A stretch of DNA of 64,000 nt from Bog-532 sp963805255 (GCA_963805255.1 CAWDTK010000020.1:62001-126000); one strand, 5' to 3'. Shown: positions 55,686 to 64,000, counted from the first letter of the stretch. The notes: generated by a model from the letters alone, not told the origin. Made by a program: numbers and translations.

Positions 55686-57980
55686 CGGCCGCCTTCCGCC
55701 GAGCCCGGCACCGGCGCCGGCTGGGCGGCGCGCCGCCGCCCGAAGTGGCGTAGCTGCAGGCTGTTGCCGGTCACGAAGAGCGAGCTGGCGGCCATCGCGA
55801 TCCCGGCGAACAGCGGGTTGAGGTAACCGAGTGCGGCGGCCGGGATCGCGATCGCGTTGTAGCCGAAGGCCCAGACGAGGTTGCCCCGGATCACCCTCAG
55901 CGTGGCCCGGGCCAGCAGCAGAGCCTCGGCGATCGTGTTCGGGTCCCCGTTGACCAGGGTCAGGTCGGCGGCGCCGATCGCGGCGTCGGTCCCGGTGCCG
56001 GCGGCCATGCCGAGGTCGGCCTGGGCGAGGGCGGCCGCGTCGTTGACGCCGTCGCCGACCATGGCCACGGCGTACCTCTCACCCTGAAGCTGCCGGATCT
56101 TGTCGGCCTTTTCCTCCGGGCGGACCCGGGCGAACACGTTCTGCTCCGGGATCTTCAGCCGGGCGGCCACGGCGTGCGCGGTGCGCTCGCTGTCGCCGGT
56201 CAGCAGCGCGGTGGCCAGGCCGAGCCGCTGGATGCGGGCCACCGCGGCGGTGCTGCCGGGCCGCAGCGTATCCGCGACCACCAGCACGGCCCGGACCGCG
56301 TCGTCCCAGCCGGCCAGCACCGCGGTCTGGCCGGCGTCCTCGGCCGCGGCGACGGCCCGGCGCAGCGGCACCGGCACGGTCAGCCCCAAGCCTGCGAACA
56401 GCTCCGGGCTGCCGACCGTGACCGTCCGCCCGTCCGCCACGCCGCGGACCCCGGCCCCGGGCAGCGGCGCGAAACCGGTGACCGGGAGCAGTCCGCCGCA
56501 GCGCGCGGCGGCTTCCCGCGCGATGGCCTGGCCGATCGGGTGCTCGGACGCGTCCTCCACCGCCCCGGCCAGCCGCAGCGCCTCGTCCTCCTCGGTGCCC
56601 GGTGACGTGATGATGGTGTGCAGCCGCATCGTGCCCGTGGTCAGCGTGCCGGTCTTATCGAATACGACGACCCGGACGTGCCGGGCGGCTTCCAGCGCGC
56701 GGGCGCCCTTGACCAGGATGCCTAGCTCCGCGCCGCGGCCGGCCGCGGCCAGCAGCGCCGTCGGCGTGGCCAGGCCGAGCGCGCACGGGCACGCGACCAC
56801 CAGCACGGCCACCGCCGCGCTGCCCGCCGCGGTCCCGCCCACGCCGGCGCCCAGCCAGAAGCCGAGGGTGACCACCGCCAGGCTGATCACGCACGGGACG
56901 AAGATCGCGGCGATCCGGTCGGCCAGCCGCTGCGCGGACGCCTTGGACCCCTGCGCCTCGCCGACCAGCCGGGTGATCTGGGCCAGCACCGTGCCGGCGC
57001 CGACCCGGATGGCCCGCACCACCAGCCGCCCGCTCATGTTGAGCGTCGCGCCGGTCACCTCGTCCCCGGGTCCCACCTCGGCCGGGACGGACTCCCCGGT
57101 GACCAGCGACGCGTCGACGGCGGAGCTGCCCTCGGTGATGACGCCGTCGGTGGCGATCTTCTCGCCGGGCCGCACCACGAACAGCTCGCCGGCCAGCAGC
57201 GTCTCCACCGCGACCCGCTGCTCGGTGCCGTCGCGGAGCACGGCGACGGTCTTGGCGCCGAGCCCGGCCAGCGCGGTGAGCGCGGCGCCCGAACGGGCCC
57301 GGGCGCGGGCCTCCAGGTAGCGGCCGGCCAGCACCGCGGCGGGGACCCCGGCGGCCACGTCCAGATAGAGCGGATGACTGCCAGGCCGGCCCGAACGTCG
57401 AGCCGAACGACATCCGCATGGACATGCCGGCACCGCCGGAGGTGAACAGCGCGTAGACCGACCAGCCGAACGAGGCGGCCACCGCCATGCTGACGAGAGT
57501 GTCCATCGTCGCTGTGCCGTGGCCGAGGCCCGTCCAGGCCGCCCGGTGCAGCGGCCAGGCGCCCCACACCGCCACCGGGGTGGCCAGCACGAGGCTGGCC
57601 CACGGCCAGCCGCTGAACTGCGCCGCCGGTACCATCGCCAGCACGATGACCGCGACGGCGAGGGGGACGCAGACGGCGAGGCGCCGCCCCAGGGCCCGGA
57701 CGGCCGGGTCCGCGGCCGGATCGTCCGCCTCCGGGGCGGGCGCAGTGGCCGAGTATCCGCAGGACTCGATCACGCCGATCAGTTCGGCGGGTTCCCGCCC
57801 GCCGATGCTGGCGAAATACGCCTTGCCGGTGGCGTAGTTGACGCTCGCTGTCACCCCGTCCAGCCGGTTCAGCCGCCGCTCGATCCGCGCCGCGCACGCG
57901 CCGCAGCTCATCCCGCCCACGATCAGCTCGGTCCGCACGCCAGCGTCTGTCCCGGTTTCCCCGGTCCGCATGTCGCTCAC
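55682..57980 (-). pseudogene. copA: Copper-translocating P-type ATPase, frameshifted
   Basis: The 5' frame has an HMA domain (GGMSCGACAARIERR) and the first helices, up to MSMRMSFGSTFGP. Near 57380-57410 the frame shifts and continues GSHPLYLDVAAGVPAAVLAG to the end. The 3' part has CPCALGLATP, the phosphorylation motif FDKTGTLTTG, SEHPIGQAI and GDGVNDAAAL. The length is one base over a codon multiple. Apart from that shift all PIB-1 copper-pump motifs are intact. Its start overlaps the upstream small gene (GTGA). Sequencing error is possible. Confidence 0.85.
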
Positions 57981-58201
57981 GGCCCGCCCATGTTCATGGA
58001 CCCGCCCGTGCCGCCGGTGCCCGTGCCGCCGGTGCCCGTGCCGCCGGTGCCCGTGCCGCTGGGGTTCACCCGGCCGGGGCTGGAGGTCCCGGTGGCGGAG
58101 CCCACGGTGACCGGGCCGAGATGCGCCCCGGCGGCGTACGCGCCCAGGAAGATCGCCACCAGCAGCAGCAGGAAGCCGCACAGCTTCGCGGCCGGGGTCA
58201 C
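57977..58201 (-). CDS. Small membrane protein with Gly/Thr repeat, copper operon
   Basis: A 74-residue protein from GTG 58201. One N-terminal membrane helix (AKLCGFLLLLVAIFLGAYAA) is followed by a tail with four GTGGT-type repeats and a Met-containing SMNMGGP end. The Met residues and place at the head of a copper ATPase operon suggest a periplasmic copper-facing tail, but this is inference. The coding repeat is a 12-15 bp tandem. Confidence 0.6.
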   Translation of the reverse strand: MTPAAKLCGFLLLLVAIFLGAYAAGAHLGPVTVGSATGTSSPGRVNPSGTGTGGTGTGGTGTGGTGGSMNMGGP

Positions 58202-58216
58202 CGGACCATCACCGTC

Positions 58217-58332
58217 CTCTCTGGTCCACAGGCGCGGTCGCCCCCCTCTCTGGTCCACAGGCGCGGTCGCCCCCCTCTCTGGTCCACAGGCGCGGTCGCC
58301 CCCCTCTCTGGTCCACAGGCGCGGTCGCCGTG
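58217..58332. repeat. 29-bp tandem repeat, four units
   Basis: Four copies of a 29-bp unit beginning CTCTCTGGTCCACAGGCGCG, identical except at the last end, lie between the divergent copper ATPase operons. There are no spacers, so it is not CRISPR. The position suggests a regulatory or replication-slippage tract. Confidence 0.9.
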
Positions 58333-58396
58333 ACGCCGCACCGCTAATCATCGTGCCAGGCGATATGATCTCGGATCGCAGGAACGCTGACGGAAG

Positions 58397-60682
58397 ATGA
58401 GCCAGACCGTGGCCACACGCGAGATTGAGCTGTCGATCGAGGGTATGAGCTGCGCGGCGTGCGCGGCGCGGATCGAGAAGAAGCTCAACAAGATCGGTGA
58501 CGTCTCGGCCGCGGTGAACTACGCGACCGCGACGGCCCGTGTCACCGCGCCGTCCGCGATGCCGGTCCAGACGCTCGCCACGGTGATCGAGGACGCCGGG
58601 TACTCCGCCCGGCACAGCACCGTCTCCTCCGGCGGCGAAGACGATCCGGCGGCCGGCCGGGACGCGGCGTATCTGCGCCGCAGGCTGATCCTCGCCCTCG
58701 TCTTCTTCGTTCCGCTGACCGACCTGTCCCTGCTGCTGTCGCTGGTTCCGGCCGACCGCTTCCCCGGCTGGCAGTGGGCGCTCGTCGGGTGTGCGGCGCC
58801 GGTGGCGCTGTGGGCCGCGTGGCCGTTCCACCGCGCCGCGCTGATGAACGCCCGGCACGGCGCCGCCACGATGGACACGCTCGTGTCGCTGGGCATCATC
58901 GCGGCCTGCGGCTGGTCCGTCTACGCCATATTCGTCCTGGACCGTGCCCGGGTCACCGAAGGTGTCTGGCGGCGGCTCATGCACGGCTCCGGCGGCGGCA
59001 TCTATCTCGAGGTCGCCGCGTCGGTCACCACGTTCCTGCTGGCCGGCCGGCTGTATGAGGCCCGCGCGCGGCGGACCGCCGGAGCGGCCATGCGTGAGCT
59101 GGCCGCCGCGGGGGCAAAAGACGTCTGCCTGCTGGAGACGGACGGGGCCGAGCGCCAGATCCCGGCCCGCCAGCTTCGCCCGGGGGACATGTTCGTCGTG
59201 CGGCCGGGGGAGACCATCGCCGCGGACGGCGAGGTGCTGTTCGGCCAGACCGCGGTGGACCGCAGCATGATGACGGGGGAGTCCGTCCCCGCCGGCACGT
59301 GCGAGGGGGACAGCGTTATCGGCGGGACGATCGTGCTCACCGGGCGGCTGGTCGTCCGCGCGGTCAAGGTGGGCCCGGATACTCAGCTCGCCCACCTGAT
59401 CAGGCTGGTCGAGCAGGCCCAGGCGGACAAGGCGGCCATCCAGCGGCTGGCGGACCGCATCTGCGGGGTGTTCGTCCCGCTGGTCCTCACGTTTTCCGTT
59501 CTCACCCTGGCCGGGTGGCTGCTGGCCGGGAGCCCGGCCGGACTTGCCTTCAGCGCCGGGCTCGCCGTCCTGATCATCGCCTGCCCCTGCGCGCTGGGGC
59601 TCGCGACCCCGGCCGCTCTCGTGGCCGCGTGCGGGCGCGGCGCACAACTCGGGATCTTCATCAAGGGCTACCAGGCGCTGGAATCGTCCCGGTCCGTCAA
59701 CACGGTCGTGCTGGACAAGACCGGTACCGTCACTACCGGCCGGATGTCGCTGACCGGTGTCCAGACCGTGGCCGGGACCAGCCGCGCGGACCTGCTCCGC
59801 TACGCCGGCGCGGTGGAGCAGGCGTCCGAGCACGCGGTCGCCGCGGCGATCGCCGCCACCGCCGCGGCCGAGGCCGGGCCGCTCGCGGCCGCCGAGCGCT
59901 TCGCGGCGCTGCCGGGACTCGGTGCCCGCGGGATCGTCGACGGCTATGAGGTCGTTGTCGGCCGCGCCGCGCTGCTCGCCGACCGGGGCATGCCGATCCC
60001 GCCGGACCTGGCCGGGCCGTGCCAGGCGTGGGAGCGATCCGGCTGCACCACGGTGCTGGCCGGCTGGGACGGCGCCGTCCGTGGCGCGGTCGCGGTCGCG
60101 GACACGGTCAAGCCGTCCGCCGCGGCCGCCGTTGCCGAGCTTCGCGGGCTCGGGCTGCACCCGGTCCTGCTGACCGGGGACAACGAGGCCACCGCGCGGG
60201 CCGTCGCGGCCGCCACCGGGATCAACGAGGTCATCGCCGGGACATTGCCCGCGGGCAAGGCCGCCGTCGTCCGGGATCTGCAGGCCCGGGGGCGCTCGGT
60301 GGCCATGGTCGGGGACGGCGTCAACGACGCTCCCGCGCTGGCCGCGGCCAGCCTGGGGCTCGCCCTCGGCTCCGGTACGGACGTCGCGATGAGCGCCGCG
60401 GACCTGATCCTGCTGCGGGATGACCTCCAGGTCGTCGCGGACGCGATCAGGCTCGCGCGGGGCACGTTCCGAACCATCCGCCGCAATCTGGCCTGGGCGT
60501 TCGGCTACAACCTGGCCGCCCTGCCGCTGGCCGCGCTCGGTTTCCTCAACCCCATCGTGGCCTCGGCCGCGATGACCCTCTCCTCGGTCTTCGTGGTCTG
60601 GAACAGTCTGCGGCTCGGCCGGTTCCGCGTCCGCGGCGCGGCGCCCCCGCGGGCCGCCGTCCGGGTGGGCCAAACCTCTTGA
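58397..60682 (+). CDS. copA: Copper-translocating P-type ATPase (second copy)
   Basis: A 761-residue PIB ATPase. It has an N-terminal HMA domain (GMSCAACAARIEKK, Cys19 and Cys22), eight membrane helices, the ion-binding CPC at 396-398 (IACPCALGLATP), catalytic Asp440 in LDKTGTVTTG and GDGVNDAPAL. The normally invariant HP dipeptide is His479-Ala480 (ASEHAVAAAI), which may lower ATP affinity. It exports Cu(I) from the cytosol. It is followed by csoR and copZ on the same strand. Confidence 0.93.
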   Translation: MSQTVATREIELSIEGMSCAACAARIEKKLNKIGDVSAAVNYATATARVTAPSAMPVQTLATVIEDAGYSARHSTVSSGGEDDPAAGRDAAYLRRRLILALVFFVPLTDLSLLLSLVPADRFPGWQWALVGCAAPVALWAAWPFHRAALMNARHGAATMDTLVSLGIIAACGWSVYAIFVLDRARVTEGVWRRLMHGSGGGIYLEVAASVTTFLLAGRLYEARARRTAGAAMRELAAAGAKDVCLLETDGAERQIPARQLRPGDMFVVRPGETIAADGEVLFGQTAVDRSMMTGESVPAGTCEGDSVIGGTIVLTGRLVVRAVKVGPDTQLAHLIRLVEQAQADKAAIQRLADRICGVFVPLVLTFSVLTLAGWLLAGSPAGLAFSAGLAVLIIACPCALGLATPAALVAACGRGAQLGIFIKGYQALESSRSVNTVVLDKTGTVTTGRMSLTGVQTVAGTSRADLLRYAGAVEQASEHAVAAAIAATAAAEAGPLAAAERFAALPGLGARGIVDGYEVVVGRAALLADRGMPIPPDLAGPCQAWERSGCTTVLAGWDGAVRGAVAVADTVKPSAAAAVAELRGLGLHPVLLTGDNEATARAVAAATGINEVIAGTLPAGKAAVVRDLQARGRSVAMVGDGVNDAPALAAASLGLALGSGTDVAMSAADLILLRDDLQVVADAIRLARGTFRTIRRNLAWAFGYNLAALPLAALGFLNPIVASAAMTLSSVFVVWNSLRLGRFRVRGAAPPRAAVRVGQTS

Positions 60683-60763
60683 GCAGGCCGGAAAGGTCGC
60701 CATACTGAGGTTGACTGGGTGATAACGCGCAACGCGGAACGAGTCACCGTGCCGGAGGGCCGC

Positions 60764-61045
60764 ATGTACGGGTACAGCCACGACAAGGACAACTACCTCA
60801 GGCGCCTGCGCCGGATCGAGGGCCAGGTGCGCGGCCTGCAGCGGATGATCGAGGACGACAAGTACTGCATCGACATCCTCACCCAGGTGGCGGCGGTGAC
60901 CAAGGCCCTGCAGTCGGTGGCCCTCGGCCTGCTCGAGGAGCACCTCAGTCATTGTGTCACGCAGGCGGTGACCGAAGGCGGCGACGGCGCCACCGAGAAG
61001 GTCCGCGAGGCCTCCGAGGCCATCGCCCGGCTCGTCCGGTCCTGA
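60764..61045 (+). CDS. csoR: CsoR-type copper-sensing repressor
   Basis: A 93-residue all-helical repressor from ATG 60764 after GGAGGG. The core is LRRLRRIEGQVRGLQRMIED, with Cys in DKYCIDIL and His-x2-Cys in EEHLSHCV, the CsoR/RcnR copper ligand set (C-H-C). Apo-CsoR binds GC-rich pseudo-palindromes and copper releases it. It likely controls copA and copZ around it. Confidence 0.92.
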   Translation: MYGYSHDKDNYLRRLRRIEGQVRGLQRMIEDDKYCIDILTQVAAVTKALQSVALGLLEEHLSHCVTQAVTEGGDGATEKVREASEAIARLVRS

Positions 61046-61165
61046 CGCCCGTCCTGCAGGGGTGCCCGCGCGCCCGCCCTGCGGGGGTCCCGCCCCGGGC
61101 CGGCCGGATCTCGTCGGCCGACTACGGGATAGGGGCCGGGGCCACCAGCGATCTCCGTTAGCCGT

Positions 61166-61180
61166 ACTATGCCCTGTAGT
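61166..61180. promoter_or_regulatory. ACTA-N7-TAGT dyad upstream of copZ
   Basis: ACTATGCCCTGTAGT has the same 15-base layout and half-sites as the dyad at 54580-54594. It lies about 130 bases before copZ, directly before a CTG microsatellite. A repressor other than CsoR may bind both sites. Confidence 0.45.
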
Positions 61181-61184
61181 AGTA

Positions 61185-61224
<40 letters not shown>

Positions 61225-61309
61225 GCCGCTCGCGCCGTCCCGCCCGCCGGCGCAGCGCCGCAGTCTGCTTCCTTCGGTCAACGTCAGGCCCAGCTCAGGA
61301 AGGACCCAG

Positions 61310-61531
61310 ATGTCAACGACCACCTACAAGGTCACCGGCATGACCTGCGGGCACTGCGTGAGCGCAGTGACTGGGGAGCTCAGCAGCCTCGGCGGGGTCT
61401 CCGCCGTGACCGTCGACCTCGTGCCGGACGGCGTATCGCTGGTCACCGTGACCAGCGAGGGCCCGCTGCCTGCCGAAGCCGTCACTGAGGCCCTCGACGA
61501 AGCCGGCGGCTACATCCGCACAGTGCCCTGA
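61310..61531 (+). CDS. copZ: CopZ-like HMA copper chaperone
   Basis: A 73-residue HMA protein from ATG 61310 after AGGAAGGA. The metal-binding loop VTGMTCGHCVSAVTGEL has CxxC, and the beta-alpha-beta fold continues with SAVTVDLVPDGVSLVTV. It ferries Cu(I) in the cytosol to CopA and CsoR. The end of the gene is the first unit of a 15-bp tandem repeat running downstream. Confidence 0.92.
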   Translation: MSTTTYKVTGMTCGHCVSAVTGELSSLGGVSAVTVDLVPDGVSLVTVTSEGPLPAEAVTEALDEAGGYIRTVP

Positions 61532-61653
61532 GCCACAGTGCCCTGAGCCACAGTGCCCTGAGCCACAGTGCCCTGAGCCACAGTGCCCTGAGCCACAGTG
61601 CCCTGAGCCACAGTGCCCTGAGCCACAGTGCCCTGAGCCACAGCGCCCCGAGC
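61519..61653 (+). repeat. 15-bp tandem repeat from the copZ stop
   Basis: Nine units of CACAGTGCCCTGAGC begin inside the last codons of copZ and run past its stop. Each copy carries the same in-frame TGA, so copZ always stops at the first. The last unit is degenerate. Confidence 0.92.
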
Positions 61654-61681
61654 CCCCGGCGGTCATCCCATCGGCGGGTTT

Positions 61682-61721
61682 GTGTGCAGTTAATGCCGGG
61701 CGTCCAGCATTAACTGCACAC
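61682..61721. repeat. Perfect 15-bp inverted repeat
   Basis: GTGTGCAGTTAATGC (61682-61696) pairs perfectly with GCATTAACTGCACAC (61707-61721) across a 10-base loop. It lies after copZ and its tail repeat and before a convergent small gene, so it may be a terminator. It could also be a regulator site. Confidence 0.75.
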
Positions 61722-61802
61722 TTTCAGGTGGGGGGCTCGCATACCCAGCCGGCTCCCGGCGCAGCAGGCCGCGGGCCACTGCGGGCCGCGCCGGGAGACG
61801 GG

Positions 61803-62030
61803 TCAGCGGGCGACCAGCTCGGCGACGGCCTGATCGAGGCGGCCGGAGCGGGCCTCGTCGATGAGGACCGCGAACTGGTCCGCGCTCATCTGCACCCGCT
61901 GGCCGAAGTCGTCGGTGATGACGATCTTCCGCTCCGGGGGTGCCTCGTGGTCAACGAACAGCTCCGGGCAGCCGCAGCTGCACTGGCCGCAGAGCAGGGC
62001 GAATCGGGTGAAACGCTCGGTGGCATCCAT
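61803..62030 (-). CDS. Small Cys-rich conserved-type protein
   Basis: A 75-residue soluble protein from ATG 62030 after GGAG. LLCGQCSCGCPELFVD has four Cys in CxxCxCxC spacing, a likely metal site, followed by KIVITDDFGQRVQMSADQFA. The composition and motif look like a small conserved actinobacterial protein, but I know no function. In the copper island it could bind copper or zinc; that is inference. Confidence 0.7.
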   Translation of the reverse strand: MDATERFTRFALLCGQCSCGCPELFVDHEAPPERKIVITDDFGQRVQMSADQFAVLIDEARSGRLDQAVAELVAR

Positions 62031-62558
62031 AACCGGACTCCAATCCTCGGGATTCCGAACCGAGCGTCACATGCCCTTAACGATTCGTCAACCCTGATAG
62101 CGCAGTAAGATCCATAGTCTTTTAGGTATGCGAAATTGATAGCCGAGGAGGTAGTTATGTGAGACTGATACCCGGGGAGGGTTTACTTAATACCCCTGGA
62201 GGGTCTCAGTAATACCCTGCCCCGGTTCCCTGAATACCGCCGCAGAGTCATCCATTGGATCTGTTATCGATCCTTGAGCTGCAACTTTCATCAGAAGAGC
62301 TACGTTTCAAAGCCTACTGATCGGTTTGTGTTGCACCGCATGTATTCGCCCTCTACTGTTTATTTAGTCATTTCCGGGTGCATGCAGAATGATTGCTCCA
62401 GCGCGGGCGGAGCCACCTATTCCAGATGGGATAGCGGTTCCGGTGACAGCCAGTATCCAGTCCGGCTGCGGCGTGGCATTCGGGGTGGGCGCAGTTACCG
62501 GGGTTCGCAGCTTCCGGGGCATACCAGGCCCTGGAGCGGGACGGGCGAGGAGGATCGG
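62031..62558. other. Intergenic region with operator array
   Basis: 528 bases without a gene, AT-richer than its surroundings (62060-62160 and 62255-62400), separating the divergent Cys-rich gene and the repeat-membrane gene. It holds the 22-bp-phased palindrome array described separately. Confidence 0.6.
62168..62255. promoter_or_regulatory. 22-bp-phased CsoR-like operator array
   Basis: Four degenerate units start at 62168, 62190, 62212 and 62234, exactly 22 bp apart. The first two read ATACCCGGGGAGGGTTT and ATACCCCTGGAGGGTCT, like the ATACCC...GGGT pseudo-palindromes bound by CsoR; the later two keep ATACC(C). A less regular copy, ATAGCCGAGGAGGTAG, precedes at 62139. It looks like a stacked operator for the downstream gene, the divergent Cys-rich gene, or both. 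Confidence 0.5.
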
Positions 62559-64000
62559 TTGAGCGGTATCGCCGTCGAGCGCGGCCGGGCCAGGTGGCGG
62601 CGTGGTGTGCCCGCCGAGACAGTGCCCGCCGAGACAGTGCCCGCCGAGACAGTGCCCGCCGAGACAGTGCCCGCCGAGACAGTGCCCGCCGAGACAGTGC
62701 CCGCCGAGACAGTGCCCGCCGAGACAGTGCCCGCCGAGACAGTGCCCGCCGAGACAGTGCCCGCCGAGACAGTGCCCGCCGAGACAGTGCCCGCCGAGAC
62801 AGTGCCCGCCGAGACAGTGCCCGCCGAGACAGTGCCCGCCGAGACAGTGCCCGCCGAGACAGTGCCCGCCGAGACAGTGCCCGCCGAGACAGTGCCCGCC
62901 GGAGACAGTGCCCGCCGAGACACTGCCCGCCGAGACAGTGCCCGCCGAGACAGTGCCCGCCGAGACAGTGCCCGCCGAGACACTGCCCGCCGAGACACTG
63001 CCCGCCGAGACACTGCCCGCCGAGACACTGCCCGCCGAGACACTGCCCGCCGAGACACTGCCCGCCGAGACACTGCCCGCCGAGACACTGCCCGCCGAGA
63101 CACTGCCCGCCGAGACACGTGCCCGCCGAGACAGTGCCCGCCGAGACAGTGCCCGCCGAGACACTGCCCGCCGAGACACTGCCCGCCGAGACACTGCCCG
63201 CCGAGACAGGGATCCGTGCCGCGCCGGACGCCCGCCGGGCGCTTCAGCTGGCCCTCGCGGCCGTCTGGCTGCTGGACGGAGTGCTGCAGTACCAGTCGTT
63301 CATGTTCACCAAGGCGTTCGGGCAGATGATCGGGGCCACGGCACCGGGCAACCCCCGTGTGATCGCCAGCCCCATCACCTGGAACGCGAGCCTGGTTGGG
63401 CACCACCTGGTGCTGCTGGACGCGATCTTCGCCACCATCCAGCTCCTGCTGGGGCTGGGGATTGCCTGGCGTCCCACGGTCCGGCTGGCGCTGGCCGCCT
63501 CCATCGTGTGGTCGCTCGGGGTGTGGTGGTTCGGCGAGGGGCTCGGCGGGGTGCTGAGCGGCGCGGCGGATCCGGTGAACGGCGCCCCGGGTGCGGTGAT
63601 CATCTACGCGCTGCTGGCCGTCCTGCTGTGGCCGGCCGACCGGCTCATGGTGTCTGGCGCACCGGCCCCGTTCGTGGCGGCCAGGGCGGTCGGCGCCCAG
63701 GTGGCCCGCGCGCTATGGCTGGTCCTCTGGGGCAGCCTGGCCTACTTCGCGCTGACTCCCGCCAACCGGGCACCGCAGGCGCTGCACGACATGATCGCGG
63801 GGATGGCGTCGGGGGAACCCGGCTGGCTGGCCGCCCTCGAGAAGCATTCCGCCGCCCTGGTCGCCCACCAGGGGCTGGCCGCCTCGATCGTCCTGGCTGT
63901 CGCGCTCATCATCGTCGCCGTCGGCGTCTACCTGCCGCCCCCGGCCGCCAAGGCCACGCTGATCCTGGCCATCGTGGTGGCCGCGTTCCTCTGGGTGGTC
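62559..64000 (+). CDS. VPAET-repeat membrane protein, paralogue of the SCO1-fusion membrane domain (3' partial, frameshifted)
   Basis: TTG 62559 has a near-perfect GAGGAGG ribosome site and opens SGIAVERGRARWRRG into the VPAET minisatellite. After two one-base insertions in the array, the frame that runs off the window holds a polytopic membrane protein. Its ALAAVWLLDGVLQYQSFMF and WWFGEGLGGVLSG match the SCO1-fusion membrane domain at 52601-54514. If the insertions are errors the gene is one long protein; if real, it starts broken or switches. No redoxin part is yet visible. Confidence 0.65.
62607..63208 (+). repeat. 15-bp minisatellite, 40 units
   Basis: Forty units of GTGCCCGCCGAGACA or CTGCCCGCCGAGACA, with two single-base insertions (near 62901 and at 63118), total 602 bp = 40 x 15 + 2. 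In the frame of the upstream TTG start the array encodes V/LPAET. All three forward frames are free of stops. Confidence 0.95.

Noticed and set aside
58217..58332. CRISPR array
   Set aside because: Units follow each other directly without spacers, and no cas gene is near.
57977..60952. 991-codon minus-strand open frame through copA2
   Set aside because: Only its last 74 codons (57977-58201) look real. The rest is antisense to copA2 and csoR, which carry all family motifs.
62364..63194. Minus-strand frame of Gly/His/Cys repeats (CLGGH)
   Set aside because: It is only the reverse reading of the minisatellite. There is no ribosome site and no non-repeat protein part.
62607..63208. CRISPR or rRNA-like repeat region
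   Set aside because: It is a simple 15-bp tandem array with no spacers or RNA-like structure.

Overview
This window is a GC-rich chromosome segment from an actinomycete (Actinomycetota). The evidence is GTG and TTG starts, frequent 4-base GTGA/ATGA gene overlaps, and actinobacterial marker families: DUF5709, DUF3072, DUF1707, a GpgS-type glucosyl-3-phosphoglycerate synthase, poly-HAMP hybrid kinases, a CsoR-type repressor and PPK2. I cannot name the genus; something near Streptosporangiales would fit, but that is inference. I see no rRNA, tRNA or CRISPR array.

Layout. 1-11.3 kb is signalling: a poly-HAMP hybrid histidine kinase cut by the window start, a DUF72 protein, a TMEM175-like channel, a HicAB pair, a receiver-DHp protein with a small partner, and two divergent PAS hybrid kinases. 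11.3-16.3 kb holds an amidohydrolase relic, an alpha/beta hydrolase, a divergent class II aldolase and mtnA pair (5-deoxy/methylthio-sugar salvage) and a complete IS1182-like element with inverted ends. 16.4-24 kb is metabolism: a BrkB-like membrane protein, NAD kinase, PPK2, a PfkB kinase, GpgS, and 4-hydroxyphenylpyruvate dioxygenase facing an Lrp/AsnC regulator with a candidate operator. 24-38.4 kb mixes small conserved proteins and relics with a YbdK ligase, an MreB-like protein, a short Rho paralogue, AlkB, DUF1707, a His/Gly-rich PadR regulator, 6-phosphogluconate dehydrogenase, a PP2C phosphatase, thioredoxin, and a sulfurtransferase-SufE pair. 38.8-51.1 kb has a PAS-GAF-SpoIIE phosphatase, a flavin reductase, a phosphopantetheinyl transferase behind a gutted metallophosphoesterase, GlgX, LeuRS and a frameshifted HtpG.

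51.3 kb to the end is a copper-handling island: a lipoprotein and a membrane-SCO1 fusion, a secreted-repeat lipoprotein, a PCuAC-like protein, two copper P-type ATPases (one frameshifted), a small membrane protein, CsoR and CopZ. After a Cys-rich small protein come a 22-bp-phased array of CsoR-like palindromes and a 40-copy 15-bp minisatellite. The minisatellite is fused to a paralogue of the SCO1-fusion membrane domain, which runs off the window. Two promoters in the island share an ACTA-N7-TAGT dyad. The island with its unusual control DNA is the best candidate for something undescribed.

Minisatellites and small tandem repeats are unusually common here, and several genes carry single-base frameshifts. 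Some of those may be sequencing errors, so they need read-level checking before being called pseudogenes.
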